A stretch of DNA of 64,000 nt, taken from NCBI RefSeq assembly GCF_002099425.1, contig NW_018344336.1, positions 778,001 through 842,000 of the forward strand, written 5' to 3'. The first letter of the stretch is position 1; each line of letters starts with the position of its first letter. This DNA comes from Phascolarctos cinereus (lineage: Eukaryota; Chordata; Mammalia; Diprotodontia; Phascolarctidae). Positions 32,468 to 44,349 of the stretch are shown one piece after another. A program made the translations under genes and the position numbers. The notes under the pieces are model-generated. The model made no database searches, was not told the DNA's origin, and worked only from the letters and a program-made list of their open reading frames with translations.

Positions 32468-35335
32468 TTATAACCCACCAAATTAACAATGACATGCTCA
32501 AACATCTGTACAGGAAAACCAGTACAATCCTCTCCAATTGTTTCATTGATAAAGATAGCTATTAATAGTAGTATTTGTGATAGTGAATATTCAGTATATT
32601 GAAGCATTAAGCATACTGTTACTTCACAAGGACATGTAAGGGGAGAAGGCTTCTGTTTGGAAATCAATATATGAGTAAAACAGTGCATTTTGAAAATTAA
32701 AAGAAATATTAAATTTAAGCAAAAAAAAAAAAAGAAATCAACCACATCTTGGGAGGGTGTTCCTTTAGCTATGAGAATCTCCTATCTGTGAAAGTCCTTA
32801 GAAAACTGAATGTCTTAGCTTCCAGGTAAGACTGAAGCAGGCAAGTTGGTGGTAGACTAGAACTTCGAAGATGGAATTTCCTAGCATGGCTGTAAGTCAT
32901 GGAACAATTATGGAAAGGACTGTGAAGCCAAAATTCTTGAACAGGTATTTAAGGTGGAAGCTAGAATCTCTGAGCTTGATGGAAATATGTATTTTCAAAT
33001 CCTGAGCTGGAGGAGGCTATGGAAATGAGAATGTCAGTTGGGGGACTGACTAGAAGAGGGAGAGTAGGAGATGTTCAGAGGCTGATGAGGGAAAGTGTCT
33101 GAAGAAGTAGGATTTTAGAAGAGTCAATTCCAGGTCTGGGAGAAGACATGAAGAAGAGAATATGAGATGGAGGTTAGGCATTAGAAGAAGGGATAGCTGA
33201 TCCAGGATATGATAGAAAATGTCAGGACTTGAGATAATCCAAATTTCCCTATGTCATACCTCTGAATGCTCTGAGGACCTACATTCTCTGCTGTGGAATG
33301 AGCCTTCAAATGGAAAATGTCATCAATTTCAAGAATTTTCTATAAACATATTCTTATTAGGCAAAAAGTAATTTCCAGTTCTAGGTAAATAAAGAAAGGG
33401 GGAGAATTTAGAAGTTTACAATGAGAACAATCATTTACTTCAATTTACTTTCTATTACATGTGCATTTAGCTAAAAAAAATTCACATCTTCCACCACAAA
33501 GACAAAAATGGTTGGGGAAAGTACTGATAATTTTTTGGCTAACTAAAAAATCCTCAGACAAGGTAACATAAAAGTCCTGGAAACAAATGTAATCTGATGA
33601 ACGTCTTTCTTTGATAAAGAATATCTTTATAAGATTACTATAGATAAAGAATATAGAATATTTTTGAACAGCAATAATAAAAATTCCTAGGATTTCAATC
33701 CCTAAGCATCATAGTGAACAGAATTAATGTGTTTAGATTAGTATATGTTTTATGTTGTTAGATACAATACATTAAAAATCCATAAAAAACCCCAAAACTT
33801 CTAAAATTAAGTTTATAGATCCTAGGATGGTGTTTTCTTTGGAACCAAACATGTCACATCTTAAAACGTCCTTGTCACACTGAATGGCTGGGCTTTCAGT
33901 TCCCATTGAAGGGCAGTTTAGATTTTAAATATCAAATTTCCTGGTTAGACTAAGTCCCACCTCTGAATGTCTCCCTTTGGAGTAAGGATGTGAGAGCAAA
34001 GCAAAACTTGAGAATACAAAAGGTAACTCCTTTGAATGGGCAACAGACCACTCAATGTTATGGCTGGAAGCTTCTGGAAGAGGAATTAGAATTTGCCCTA
34101 GTAGGGGCCTCATAATGGAAAATATCATAAATGACATCATTTAATTTCATATATGTTCTAAGGTAGCCAACACATTGGCTGGTTGTAGGCAATTTCAAAA
34201 AGAAAATGGAGGGCAATTTTGCCTAGGATTTCAATCTTTTCCAGCAATTTAATTGATATTTTCCAGCAGGGATACTTTGAAACTAATCTCCCATTCACAA
34301 CTGCACAGCTAAAAGAGTGAGGTGAAAGTTCTGAAGAGTATTTCACAAGCCAAAAAAAATGCTCCTGAATGAAAACTTGTTGACATTAAAAAAAATGTTT
34401 TTTACATTTGACACTGAAACAAATGAAAGTAGTGAATTATTTTTGCCAAAAAACTACCCCATGAAAAACCAAAGGCAAACGTAATTCCCTATAGGTCCTC
34501 TTTTGTTCCAGACTGAAATTGATATAACTCTTTAGTAGCAGATGATTTATTCTGATATGATCTTATTGAGTTCCATGTGTATTTATTTTATTTAGTGAAG
34601 AGTGCTATTGCTATTACTATTAATAAATATAAATATTAAGGAAGTTTGCAGAAAAGGACAAAGTTTTTCTTATAGAGAACATATTAGGGAGAAGGAAGCT
34701 ATTCCAAAGCATCATACTGGTAAGACCCATGTACAATGTAATAGGAATCTAATTAATGACAAACAAAAATGATTACCTCACCCAATTCATAATGATGTGG
34801 ATTTAGAACCCAAATGGCATGTCTTGAATGGTCCCTAGAACACTAAGAGTTTAGGCTTCCAGGTACTTTTCACATCGGGTTGTTGAGAATGGTTGAAAGC
34901 AGAGATACATGATATCTAAGCAAGGACTTAAAACCTGCCCCTGAATGTAACAATGGAGAGTGGAAAGTGAAACCAGAATGTGTGCTTATGGATAGCACTG
35001 AAACCCAGACTGTGTGGGCTTCAGGGAAACTTTGAATCCTCAACCCTGAGCTGAATTTGCCTGGGCAATCTCTAACGACTTTGTTCATGGGCAGTAGAAG
35101 GCGGAAAGTGTTCGGGAGCTCAGGATACACATGTTCAGAAACAGGAGGATTTCAGCACCTAGCCTGCTGTAGGCATGGGCAAGAGAATGAATACAAGAGA
35201 TATCAGAGAAAATGTACACATTTCCTCACTTCTAGACTGTATCGAATTAGAAGCACCTTTGCTAAGGCATGCAGGTATTGGGGTTTTGAAGTTTTTCTCT
35301 AGACAACCTAAACCTTTTGGCTAGCATGTACAATA
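32468..35335 (+). repeat. Array block: S4 tail, S1, S2, S3 tail, S4
   Basis: S4 tail to about 32745, full S1 to about 33825, S2 to about 34540 with an empty MITE site at about 33885, S3 tail, and S4 from about 34790. From about 35225 to 35335 is a ~110 bp spacer ('catgcaggtattggggtttt') also seen at 44285-44349 and 47090-47206, which is not part of S4 elsewhere. Confidence 0.72.
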
Positions 35336-35448
35336 CGTGTGGTAAATCTGCGGCCTTGTGGCCCACCTGGATTCAGTCAGAGGGCTGCCCTTGAACACCT
35401 AGAGGGCCACATGTGGCCTTGAGGCTGCAGCTTCTTCACACTTAGACT
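35336..35448 (+). mobile_element. hAT-like MITE, short internally deleted form
   Basis: 'aatctgcggccttgtggccc' joins 'gattcagtcagagggctgcc', then 'agggccacatgtggccttga' and 'ggctgcagcttcttcacac'. The middle portion of the full MITE is missing, the same form as at 47207-47319. The two are therefore one insertion plus duplication. Confidence 0.7.
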
Positions 35449-35627
35449 CTAGTAGATAGGAACTTTTGCATTCTAAGTCTGTATCATCCTATGATCTATA
35501 AAGAGTTTTACATTCAGAGCCAATGAGTTCTCTTCTCATGCATCACCTGGCAATCAAACATGTTGATTTGGAGGATGTTCCAAGACATTGTCTTTGGAGT
35601 CTCAGGGCACTTTGTGCTCAGATATCA
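35449..35627 (-). repeat. Inverted S4/S3 segment
   Basis: On the minus strand it reads 'gatatctgagcacaaagtgc', 'cctgagactccaaag', 'gaacatcctccaaatcaaca', 'tgattgccaggtg', then 'tcattggctctgaatg' and 'tctttatagatcataggat'. These are forward S4 and S2/S3-junction motifs. Forward S4 resumes at once ('acgtggccgaaatcgggacc'). The same structure is at 47320-47506. Confidence 0.7.
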
Positions 35628-36045
35628 TTAGACGTGGCCGAAATCGGGACCTTTTACAAGTGATTTCAAAAAGGAAGAAGAAATGAGATATTTCTTTTCA
35701 GATCAGACCTAGATTCCAATGTACTGTATACTTTGCATTGCTAACACAAAAAGAAAAAAAAATCTGAAATCCTTAACCAAAGGAGCACTAAGAATAACGT
35801 GAAAATACTCTCCATTTTATGGCTACCGAAAGCAACACTGTCATCCCCAAATATCTATAGAGGGAAACCAGTGAAATCCACTGAAATTGCTTCATTGATA
35901 AAGGGAGCAATTCATAGCAGTATTTCTCCTAGTGATGATTGAGTTTGAGGGGTTTTTAGAACATGGAGTTGTGTAGAAGAGGAAAAGATTTCTGTTTCCA
36001 AATCAGTATATTAGTAAGATTCACGTGTGTGGTTCACATCACACT
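35628..36045 (+). repeat. Array block: S4 3' part
   Basis: Forward S4 from 'ggccgaaatcgggacc' through 'ttaaccaaaggagcactaag' and 'gttgcttcattg'-like text to 'agtaagattcacgtgtg'. It ends where the unknown poly(A)-ended element begins. Confidence 0.7.
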
Positions 36046-36680
36046 CCGTTCCAGTCAGCCCTCTCTTTGGGACCCCATCGGAGCAGGGACAGCTCTACGC
36101 CCCTTGCCAGCAGGAAGCAGTTTCAGAAGCCGAGACCTTCGCCCCTTCTGCCAAAGAAATTTCGGTCCCATTTATTTCAGGGAGGAGTGATGAGGATTGA
36201 ATCTAAAGCCCCAAAAGGAAAAATGCTGGACTTTCCCAAATCTTTACCCAAAATATTTTTCCCAATCTCTGGTATTAGTCTGAGGTTATAATCCCATCAA
36301 CTGGCCTTACATTATGGCTATGGATAATCTCTGTTAGCCTTTACCTACCCTGGCCCTCCTTTGTCTTACCAGCCTAAGGCCACTGGCCATTTCCAAACCT
36401 TACCTCCTTGCTCGCTTCCAATCTCCCTTGGCCACCTGGTCCAGGTCCCTGGAGTTCTATTACCTCATAGCCTCCAGGGCCTCTCCTAGATATCTCCCAT
36501 GGTTGTTCTGTATACAAAGGCCATCTTGTCTCCATTAAACTGCTCAGATTCTAAAAATCTAACCACAGCTCAGATTCTTGTAATGTAGCCACTAGCACAC
36601 ATACATTCAGACTCTTTCAGAGTCTTCCAAATGTCACAGATTTTCTAATAAACCTTGTCTTTGGCTGGAAAACAAAAGAT
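36046..36680 (+). mobile_element. Unclassified dispersed element X, copy 1
   Basis: A comparatively GC-rich sequence of about 630 bp with no array motif. It starts near 'ctccgttccagtcagccctc' and ends with 'ctaataaaccttgtctttgg' plus a short A-rich stretch. AATAAA close to an A-rich end suggests a retrocopied transcript; an LTR is possible, but I see no TG...CA ends. Copy 2 is at 47925-48548. Positions 36164-36596 are almost identical between the copies, while both ends are clearly diverged. A short frame is shared only because the DNA is identical. Confidence 0.55.
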
Positions 36681-36689
36681 TTTTGTATT

Positions 36690-36802
36690 CAGAGCCAATG
36701 ATTTCTTTTCTCAAAGATCACCTACCAATCAAACGTGGTGATTTTCAGGCTGTTCCAAGATATGGCCTATGGAGTGTGAGGGCACTTTGGGCTCAGATAT
36801 CA
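36690..36802 (-). repeat. Inverted S4 segment
   Basis: Plus strand 'cagagccaatgatttctttt', 'caatcaaacgtggtgatttt' and 'gggctcagatatca' is the reverse complement of the S4 text around 'gatatcagagc' to 'gattggctctg'. Forward S4 resumes with 'cttggccaaaataggtacc'. The paired copy is at 48560-48672. Confidence 0.7.
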
Positions 36803-37916
36803 TTGCACTTGGCCAAAATAGGTACCTAGTGCAAGTTATTTCAGAAATCATAAAGAAATTAGATTTTTATTGTGAGATGAGACCTAGATTATTATTGTAG
36901 AGTATGCGTGGGGGTAGAAAAAGAAAAAAAAATCTGAGATCCTTAACCAAAAGAGCATGAAAAATAAGGTGAAAGTTCTATCAATTTTATGGCCACTTAA
37001 ATTAACAATGTCCTCCCCAAGTATCTGTACAGGAAAACCAGTGAAATCCTCCTAGTGCTTCATTGCCAAAGATAGCAATTGACAGTAGTATTTCTGATAA
37101 TGATTATGTAGTTTTTGGCATCATTACAACTTGGATTTATGTATAAGTGGAAAAGATTTGTGTTGTGAAATCAGTATATTAGTAAGATTCAAGTATGTTG
37201 TTAAAATAAAACAGCAAAAGGAATTTAAGTGAAAAACCCCCAAGAAATGGAAGAAGGGTATTGCCTTAGACATAAGAATCTCTTATCTGGGAAGGTCCTT
37301 AGAAAACTGAATGTTTGGGCTTCCAGGTAATAGATAAAGCAGACTAGTTGGTAGTAGGCCAGAACACAGAAGGCAGTACTCCCAGCAGAGCAGTAACTCC
37401 CAACTGTGAGTGTAAGAATTAATAATCAGTTGTGAAGAGAGATTTTTGAATAGCTCTTCACCTTGTTACCTAGATTATCTGACCTTCATGGAAATATACA
37501 ATGTAGAATCCTGAGCTGGCGAAAGTGTAGAAACAGGAATGGCTGTTGACAGAGAGACCAGCAGAGGGAGCACATGGGATGTAGGAACCAGAAAGTCAGT
37601 GCTGGTACTTACTAGCACAGAGATAGTTGGAATTGTTCCATGGTTGATCAAGGAAATGGTCAGAAGTGGTGGATTTGACCAGAATTTATGGAGGAGAGAA
37701 GGGAAAAGGAAGGAGAGTGTTGAGAAGGGCGTATATTAAAGAGAGAGGATATCTCTTAGGACACAAGAGGTCATAATTTCGGGTGTCCTTGAAAGCACTG
37801 TATGGGATAGCTGGGAGGTCTCTAAGAACATCAATCATCGAGTTTCCAATGGGCTTTAGAGCGCAAAATGTCTTCCGTGCCATGCATGCATTTTCATCAC
37901 TGTTCCTAGTCCATTG
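36803..37916 (+). repeat. Array block: S4 tail, S1, S2 piece
   Basis: S4 tail to about 37240, S1 to about 37745, then an S2 piece with 'cactgtatgggatagctggg'. It parallels 20188-20891, including the same jump from S1 into S2 and the same RTE insertion next to it. Confidence 0.7.
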
Positions 37917-38146
37917 GACTACAAGGAGATCAAAGCAGTCAATACTAAAAAATTAAGTCAGGGTATTCACTTGAAGGCCAAATACTAAAGCTGAAGCATA
38001 TATACTTTAGTCTGAGAATGAGCAGATAGGACTCATTTGTTATATTGGTAAAGATTGAATCAAAACTAAAAGCAGATGGCAGAGGAAGAGATGGATTCAT
38101 AGGGTCATGGAAATAATGAACATAATGTGGATAGAACAGAAAAAAT
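37917..38146 (+). mobile_element. RTE (BovB-like) LINE 3' fragment
   Basis: 'gactacaaggagatcaaagc', 'agtcaatactaaaaaatta', 'gccaaatactaaagctgaag', 'gcagatggcagaggaagaga' and 'gggtcatggaaataatgaac'. It sits in the same place as the fragment at 20892, so it is an inherited copy. The end is cut off shortly before the SINE. Confidence 0.68.
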
Positions 38147-38155
38147 AGTGGTTAA

Positions 38156-38302
38156 TTTTTTTTTTTAGTCTTGATAATCAGGGACAGGTGACTTGCCAAG
38201 GTCACACAGCTAAGAAGTGGCAATTCCCTATGGATGGGTTTGAACTGAAGTCCTCTCCACTGCAGGCCTGGTGCTCTATCAACTTTGCTATGTAGCTGCC
38301 CT
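38156..38302 (-). mobile_element. Diverged marsupial CORE-SINE, antisense
   Basis: T-run, 'aggtgacttgccaaggtcac', 'acagctaagaagtggcaatt', 'gggtttgaactgaagtcctc' and 'ctatgtagctgccctgc'. Same S1-tail position as the SINEs at 17685 and 52930. Confidence 0.87.
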
Positions 38303-41300
38303 GCTTTTATTAATTCTTGAAGTCTCATAAAAAGTAGAACTAATATTTCTAGATCATGGTATGTGTAAGTCATTAGGTACAGTATCTTAAAAATCCATTG
38401 TGAAAACTTTAAACACTCAACTTTGTACATCATAGTATGGCATTCTTTGGAACGCAAAACAATATGTCTTGGAATGCCCTCACCACACTAATACTTAGGC
38501 TATCAATTCCCATTTAAGGGTGATTGTGGGACGTAGCGGAGAGTGAGCATACTGAATTAGCTAGCTAGGCATTAGTCCAAGCTGTGAATGTTCCCCTCTA
38601 GACTGGTGATATGAACATAATTCTAAAGCTTGAAACAGAAGACCTCAGGCTTTTGAATGGGCTACAAACCATGCTGTATGATAACTGAAAGCTCTCTGAG
38701 ATCATAAATCAATATCTCCTTGGGTAGGGCCCTTAGATTGGAAAACGCCATAAATGACAAAGCTTTATTTGCATATATTTTGTCAGTGAGCCAAAATATT
38801 GGCTAATTCTAGGGAATTTTAAAAATAAGGAGAGTGATTTTATCTAGCAGATGAATCCATTCTACCATTTTAATTTATGTTCTCCTATAAAGGATGCTTT
38901 GCAATAAATTGCGTGTTCACAATTACATGATTAAAAGAGTCTTGTGAAAGTACTGAATTGTTTTTGTGAAAAAAGACAAACAAACAACAAAGACACCCCC
39001 GTGAAAACCCTTGGACATGAAAGGCACATGTAATTCCCTATAGGTCCTCCTTTGGTCAAGACTGCTATTGATATTACTATTAAGGAAAGTGAGTGCAGAG
39101 TATAATTAGGATACAACAGGAAATTTCTAGCATGCTAAGGACTTACAAGAGATATTATTTAGCTTTGGAACTAACTTCATATACATTTTAGAAATCTGTA
39201 TATAGGTGAAAAGTATGTGCATTGTGATAATTATTCAATAAAAAATAAAAAGACAAACACATATAGTCTAAGGAGGGTAAGGCCTTAGAATCCAAAATAT
39301 CAGCTCCTGATAGCCCCTTGCCATGCTGAATATTGGGGCTGCTCATGGGACCTTTTCAGGATAACTGTTGTTGAGGTCCTGGAGCTTAGAATACTGAATT
39401 TCCCAACTAGGAGATAAGTCTTGTCTCTGCATATCCAGATGTTGAGTAAAGAGCTGAGAATGAGTATCAGGTGGGGGATGACTGAAGGAACATAGAATGT
39501 ATGAACTTGAAGGAAATTTGGAATTCAGATGGTGAATGAGCCTGTAGAAGTTCCAAAGTCAGGATTGTAAGGATCTATAGAAGAGAAAGTAAGGCATGTA
39601 TATATGGGATCTGGGAATGAACATTTTCAGAAACAGGGGGATTTGAGCACACAGAGTGTCAGGCCTGGGAATTGCCATGGAGATGAAAATGAGAGAGCTG
39701 GGAGTCACCATAGAAGAGGGCTTAGGAGCCCTTAGGGCAGAAGAGGTCAGATCTTGCAGTGTACTGGAAGCCGGACTGTGTGGGCTTGAGGGAAACTTTG
39801 AACCTTCAATCTGGAGCTAGATTTGGCTAGGGAATCTCTAATGCCCTTTTCCAGAGGGACTAGAAGGGGGACAGTGTTCAGGAGCTGAGATGCATTGATA
39901 GTGCCATGGAAATAATGAACATAATGTTGATCAACTTTGAGGTACAGTGGAGGATAGAAGGAAACACCCTGGCATGACATGATCCTTGCTGTTACGAAGA
40001 GTTGATCATCACAACATGGAGTTATACATAAGGGGAAAAGATTTCTGGTTTAAAATCAGTATATTGGTAAGATTCAAGTGTGTAGCCAGGATGAAGGAGG
40101 ACAAAGGAGAACACTTTCAATGAAGGGATATAAGAGCAGAGAGTGCCCTAAGATCCAGAGGGAAGATCTTGCAATGTCCTGAAAATCACCAAGTTTGATT
40201 GCTAGGCCATTTCTGAGAATAGAAATGAGGAGCTCTGAATGGGCCTTAGAATGTAAAAATATCATGAATGCCAAAGATGTATTCTCTGATATATTCTTAC
40301 TTGCCAAATATAGACCTGTTATACATCACTAAAAAAACAAAACAAAGTAGATTATTCTGATGAGATCAAATATGAAATTAAATTTAATTTTGAGAATCCA
40401 TTGGTGGTGCCGAAAATAAACAAATCTGACATCCAGAACCACAGAGCCTCAAGGGTGTCATGAAAATACTCTGTATTTGATAACCAACTAATGAGCCCAC
40501 CAAACCTGCAAAACTCCAATATCTGTGGAGGACAAATCATTAGAATCCTCTGTAACTGCTTTGTTGAGAAAGATAGCTCTTCATAATGATAATAGTAATA
40601 ATAATAATATTGACTATTCAGTAGTTTGAAGCATTGAAAAATGGTCTTGTGTAAATGGACTGAAAAGGAGAAGTTTAGTGTTTGGAAATCAGTCTGTGGG
40701 TAAGAGTCAAGAGTGTTCTCCCCATAAAACAATTAAAGAAACTGAAACAAAAACCCCCAAACTCATCTCAGGAGGCTGTTCCTTCACATATGATAGCCTT
40801 CTAACTGGGAAAATCCTTAGAAAACTGAATGTTTGGTCTTCCAGCAATCCAGCAGGTTGATAGGAGGCTATAGCTCAGTCCACACTATTTCCTACCCTGG
40901 CAGTAGGTCCCACCTTTGAATAGAACAATTAGGGATGCATTGTGAGGCCAGAATTCTGGAACAGCTCTGTGACCTGGAGCCTAGAATATCTGATCTTGAG
41001 GGGAATGTACAACCTGTCCTGAAGAGACAAACCTAGAATCCTGAGGTGGATAAGTCACAAGGTCGATTTCTTTGTACATCATTTCTTGATACCAAAAGAA
41101 TCCCTATTGAGCATCAGGATATTTAAGTAAAAGATGGAGAAATTCAGGACCAAACCAGGACTAGTCCTGAGAGAACAGGAGATGTTCAGAGACTAAAGAG
41201 GCAAAGTCTATGAAGAAATGGGAATAGAGATCAGACTCTTTCAGATATGAGAGGAGCCTTGGAGAAGAGAAGGAGCGAATGAGGATTGGGGCTACTAGAA

Positions 41301-42999
41301 GGGATGCAGATAGCCCGGAGATGACACCAAAGGTCAGGACAGGAGTGTCCTCCTATTTTCCATATGCTATAGCTGTGAAGGCTCTGGGGTACCTATAGGT
41401 ACATTAATATATTCCTAGTGGGCAAAAATTTTTGCTGTTTCAGGTAAATAATGTATAGCATGCTAAGGACTTAGAAGAGATAGTGGTTATTTTTTTCAAG
41501 ACTTCTTATGTGGTAAGATTCATGTGTGTAGTAATAGTTGTCCAATGAAAACTAAGAAAGAGAAAATCCTTATAGATCCTAGGAGGGTCTGGCTTTAGAA
41601 TCCCAAATATCAGGCCATTTGAACATTGATGTTTCAGGGCTTCCTGGGACTTTTCAAGGATCTATATAGCTGGGACCAGGAGCTTAGCATACAGAATTTC
41701 TGAGCTAGGGCATAATTCCTGCCTCTAAAGGTCTCCATTTTCAGTAAAAGTTTTGGAAGGACTAGGATATATAAGATGACTCATGGCATATCAGGAGTAT
41801 AAGTTTGAAGAAAATTTGGAATTCAGCATCATCAGCCAGATGATAATGCAGAATCTGGAAAGCCAGAAAAATGAGGTCCTTGAGAGACGGGGAGATGTAT
41901 GGGGCCTAGGAATGGCCATTTTCAGAAACAGCAGGATTTGAGCACACAGAATGTCAGACCTGGGAGTTTCCATGGAAATGAAAATGAGAGAGCTGGTAGT
42001 GCACATAGAAGAGGGGCCCGAAGAGGAAAGAGAGGGGAAAAAACATGAGATCTTGCAGTGTCCTGGAAAACAGACTATGCAATAGGTGGGGGGAAGGGTT
42101 CAGAGAGCAGAAATCATCTGCTGGGGAAGAGGTCCTCCTAGTGGAAAATCTCACAACTCACAAAGATTTCTCTTCATACATACACTGTGTGGTCAGAAAT
42201 ATTGACCATTTTTTCTTTAACTATTTTAAAATGTGAGAAGTTCAATTTTTTTGCAGATCTTTCATTTATTCCAATATAATTTTCATTAGTCATAGCGATG
42301 GATAAGAACAATGAATGAAGAAAATAAAAGAAAACAAAACCAAAAAGGCCTTCTAAATTCAAGCAGGCTTTTGAAAGTATTTAGTAAGATTACTGTTAAT
42401 ATTTTGGCTAGCACTTCCACCGTGACAAAATTCCAAAATCTCAACACAGCTAAATAAATGTAGTTCCATGTACTTCTGTCTTTAATAAAGACTGTTGTTT
42501 CTATGACTATTAATAATAATGACTATCTGGAAATTTTTGACATGAAAACATATTCTGAAGTACAGAGAGTTCACAAGGCAAACACTTTCTATACCAAAAT
42601 CAATGTGTTGGTGAGACTGGTGTGTATTGAAATCATAATTGAAATAATAAAAAATGAAAATAATACTTTCATGCAAGTTAACATGATATGTCTTTGGAAA
42701 CAAAACTGTCATGTCTTGGATAGCACCGAGAAAACTAACCTTTGAGGTTTCTAGGTACCCTTCATGTGGGAATGTTGGAAGTTGTTAATAACATGGATGC
42801 AGTTTGTCTGAGCTAGGAGTTCAATCCTGCCTCTGAATGTACCAATAGGGCATGGAAATTGAAGCCAGAATATGGGATCAAGGAGGGTACTTAGGACCTA
42901 GAACATCTAACACTGATGGACATTTCTACTTCAGAATCTAGGGCTTTCCCAAGCTGTAAACTTTGGAATGTCAGTATTGACCGATGTTAAAACAGAGAA
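38303..42999 (+). repeat. Array block: S2, S3, S4, S1, S3, S4
   Basis: S1 end, S2 from about 38440, S3 front from about 39270 joined to S4 near 39750 (same join as at 19250), S1 from about 40755, S1-to-S2-end deletion junction near 41445, S3 from about 41575 and S4 from about 42700. 39001-40434 is the near-identical patch, and its neighbours are clearly diverged. Confidence 0.75.
39892..40009 (+). mobile_element. RTE (BovB-like) LINE 3' fragment
   Basis: Copy of the fragment at 19390-19507 with no difference that I can see. It is carried within the near-identical 1.43 kb patch, so it is not an independent insertion. Confidence 0.65.
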
Positions 43000-43131
43000 A
43001 GTGGGTGACGTGATGCAGTGGAGAGAGCCCCAGACCTGGAGGCAGAAGGACCTGAGTTCAAAGGCAGCCTGAGATACTTAGTAGCTGTGTGACCCTGGTC
43101 AAGCCCCTTAACTCTGATTGCCTCCCCAAAA
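43000..43131 (+). mobile_element. Marsupial CORE-SINE (Mar1-like), sense
   Basis: The only SINE here in sense orientation apart from 14-base SINE-start remnants: 'ggtgacgtgatgcagtggag', 'agagccccagacctggaggc', 'agaaggacctgagttcaaag', 'tagctgtgtgaccctggtca' and 'taactctgattgcctcccc'. It interrupts an S4 between 'aaaacagagaaag' and 'ggaagatattcagaggctga'. Confidence 0.92.
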
Positions 43132-44349
43132 TGGAAGATATTCAGAGGCTGAGAATGCAATTGATCACAACATTGAGGGTTTAGTCCACAGAATGTAGGG
43201 CCTGAGAGCAGCCCAGGGGAAGAGAAGGAGAGAAGGAGGAAGAGCATTGGAAGAAGGTAGACCAGAGCAAGCAGAGTTCTTAGAAAATTAAAAGTCACAC
43301 CCAGAATGTCCTAAAAACTTCCATAGACCAAACATGAATGAGTTCTGAGAATATAAATCATGTGGTTGGGAAGGGGTTTAAAATGAAAAATATAATTAAT
43401 TACAGGATTGAAGATCAATCTTGGTAAAAATAATGGCCATTTTGAGGGGAATGAAGAAAGAACACAATTTTAGATTTTTCATAACAGATCAGTATTTTGT
43501 TCTGATTGAATTTATATTGTGATTTAAATGATCTTATATATTTAAATGTAATGCAAAAAACCCCCAAATATCATGAAAGCACTGCCTCTTTTTTGACTAA
43601 CCTCTCTCCCTGCCCCCTCAAAAACCCTTAAAACCTTCACATCAAAACATATACAATTCCATGCTCTTCTTTCTTTGGTAAAGATTGCTACTGGTATTAC
43701 TATTCATTGCCATGAATGTAGCATCTTTTCCCACAAAAAAACAAGGTCTTATATATTAAGAACTAATAAGGGAAAAAACTTGTCTTGCAAATTCAGAATA
43801 TTCACAATGCTTCTGTGCACTGTAATAATAATGGTATGGATTTAAAACCAAATGGCATGTCTTGAATGGTCCCTGGAATACTAAAAGCTTAAGCTTCCTG
43901 GTACTTTTCAGATAGGGTTGTTGAGAGTGATTGAAAGGATAGCTCCATAATACGTGAGCAAGAAGTTAAATCCTGCCTCTGAAGGTACTAATGGGGAGTG
44001 GAAAGTGAAGCCAAAATATGTGATTATGGATAGCACTGGAAACCAGACTGTGTGGGCTTGAGGGAAACTTTGAACCCTGAATCCTGAGCTAGATTTGGCT
44101 GGGGAATCTCTGCTGTCATTGTTCAGAGGGAATTGAATGGGGACAGTGTTCAGGAGCTGAGAATGGTCATGGTCAGAAACAGAAGGATTTTAGCTCCTAG
44201 CCTGCTGTAGCCATGGACAAGAGAATGAATGACATATGAGAGCATTTCAAAAAAGGGATTTCAGAGCAAATGTAAACACCTCCTATCTTCCAGATACTAC
44301 CAACATGGAGCCACCTTTGATTAAGTGTGCAGGTATTGTGGTTTTGAGG
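43132..44349 (+). repeat. Array block: S4 pieces
   Basis: S4 text to about 43435, a more diverged part to about 43830 where S4 tail and S3 tail motifs are still visible ('ggtaaagattgctactggta'), then a new S4 front from 'atggtatggatttaaaacca' to 44285. The ~65 bp spacer 'gtgcaggtattgtggttttg' follows. Confidence 0.65.

Noticed and set aside
35963-36291. Short frames in element X with a shared C-terminal part in both copies (also 47939-48163)
   Set aside because: Shared because the DNA core is identical. The upstream parts are in diverged sequence and do not agree. No known domain.
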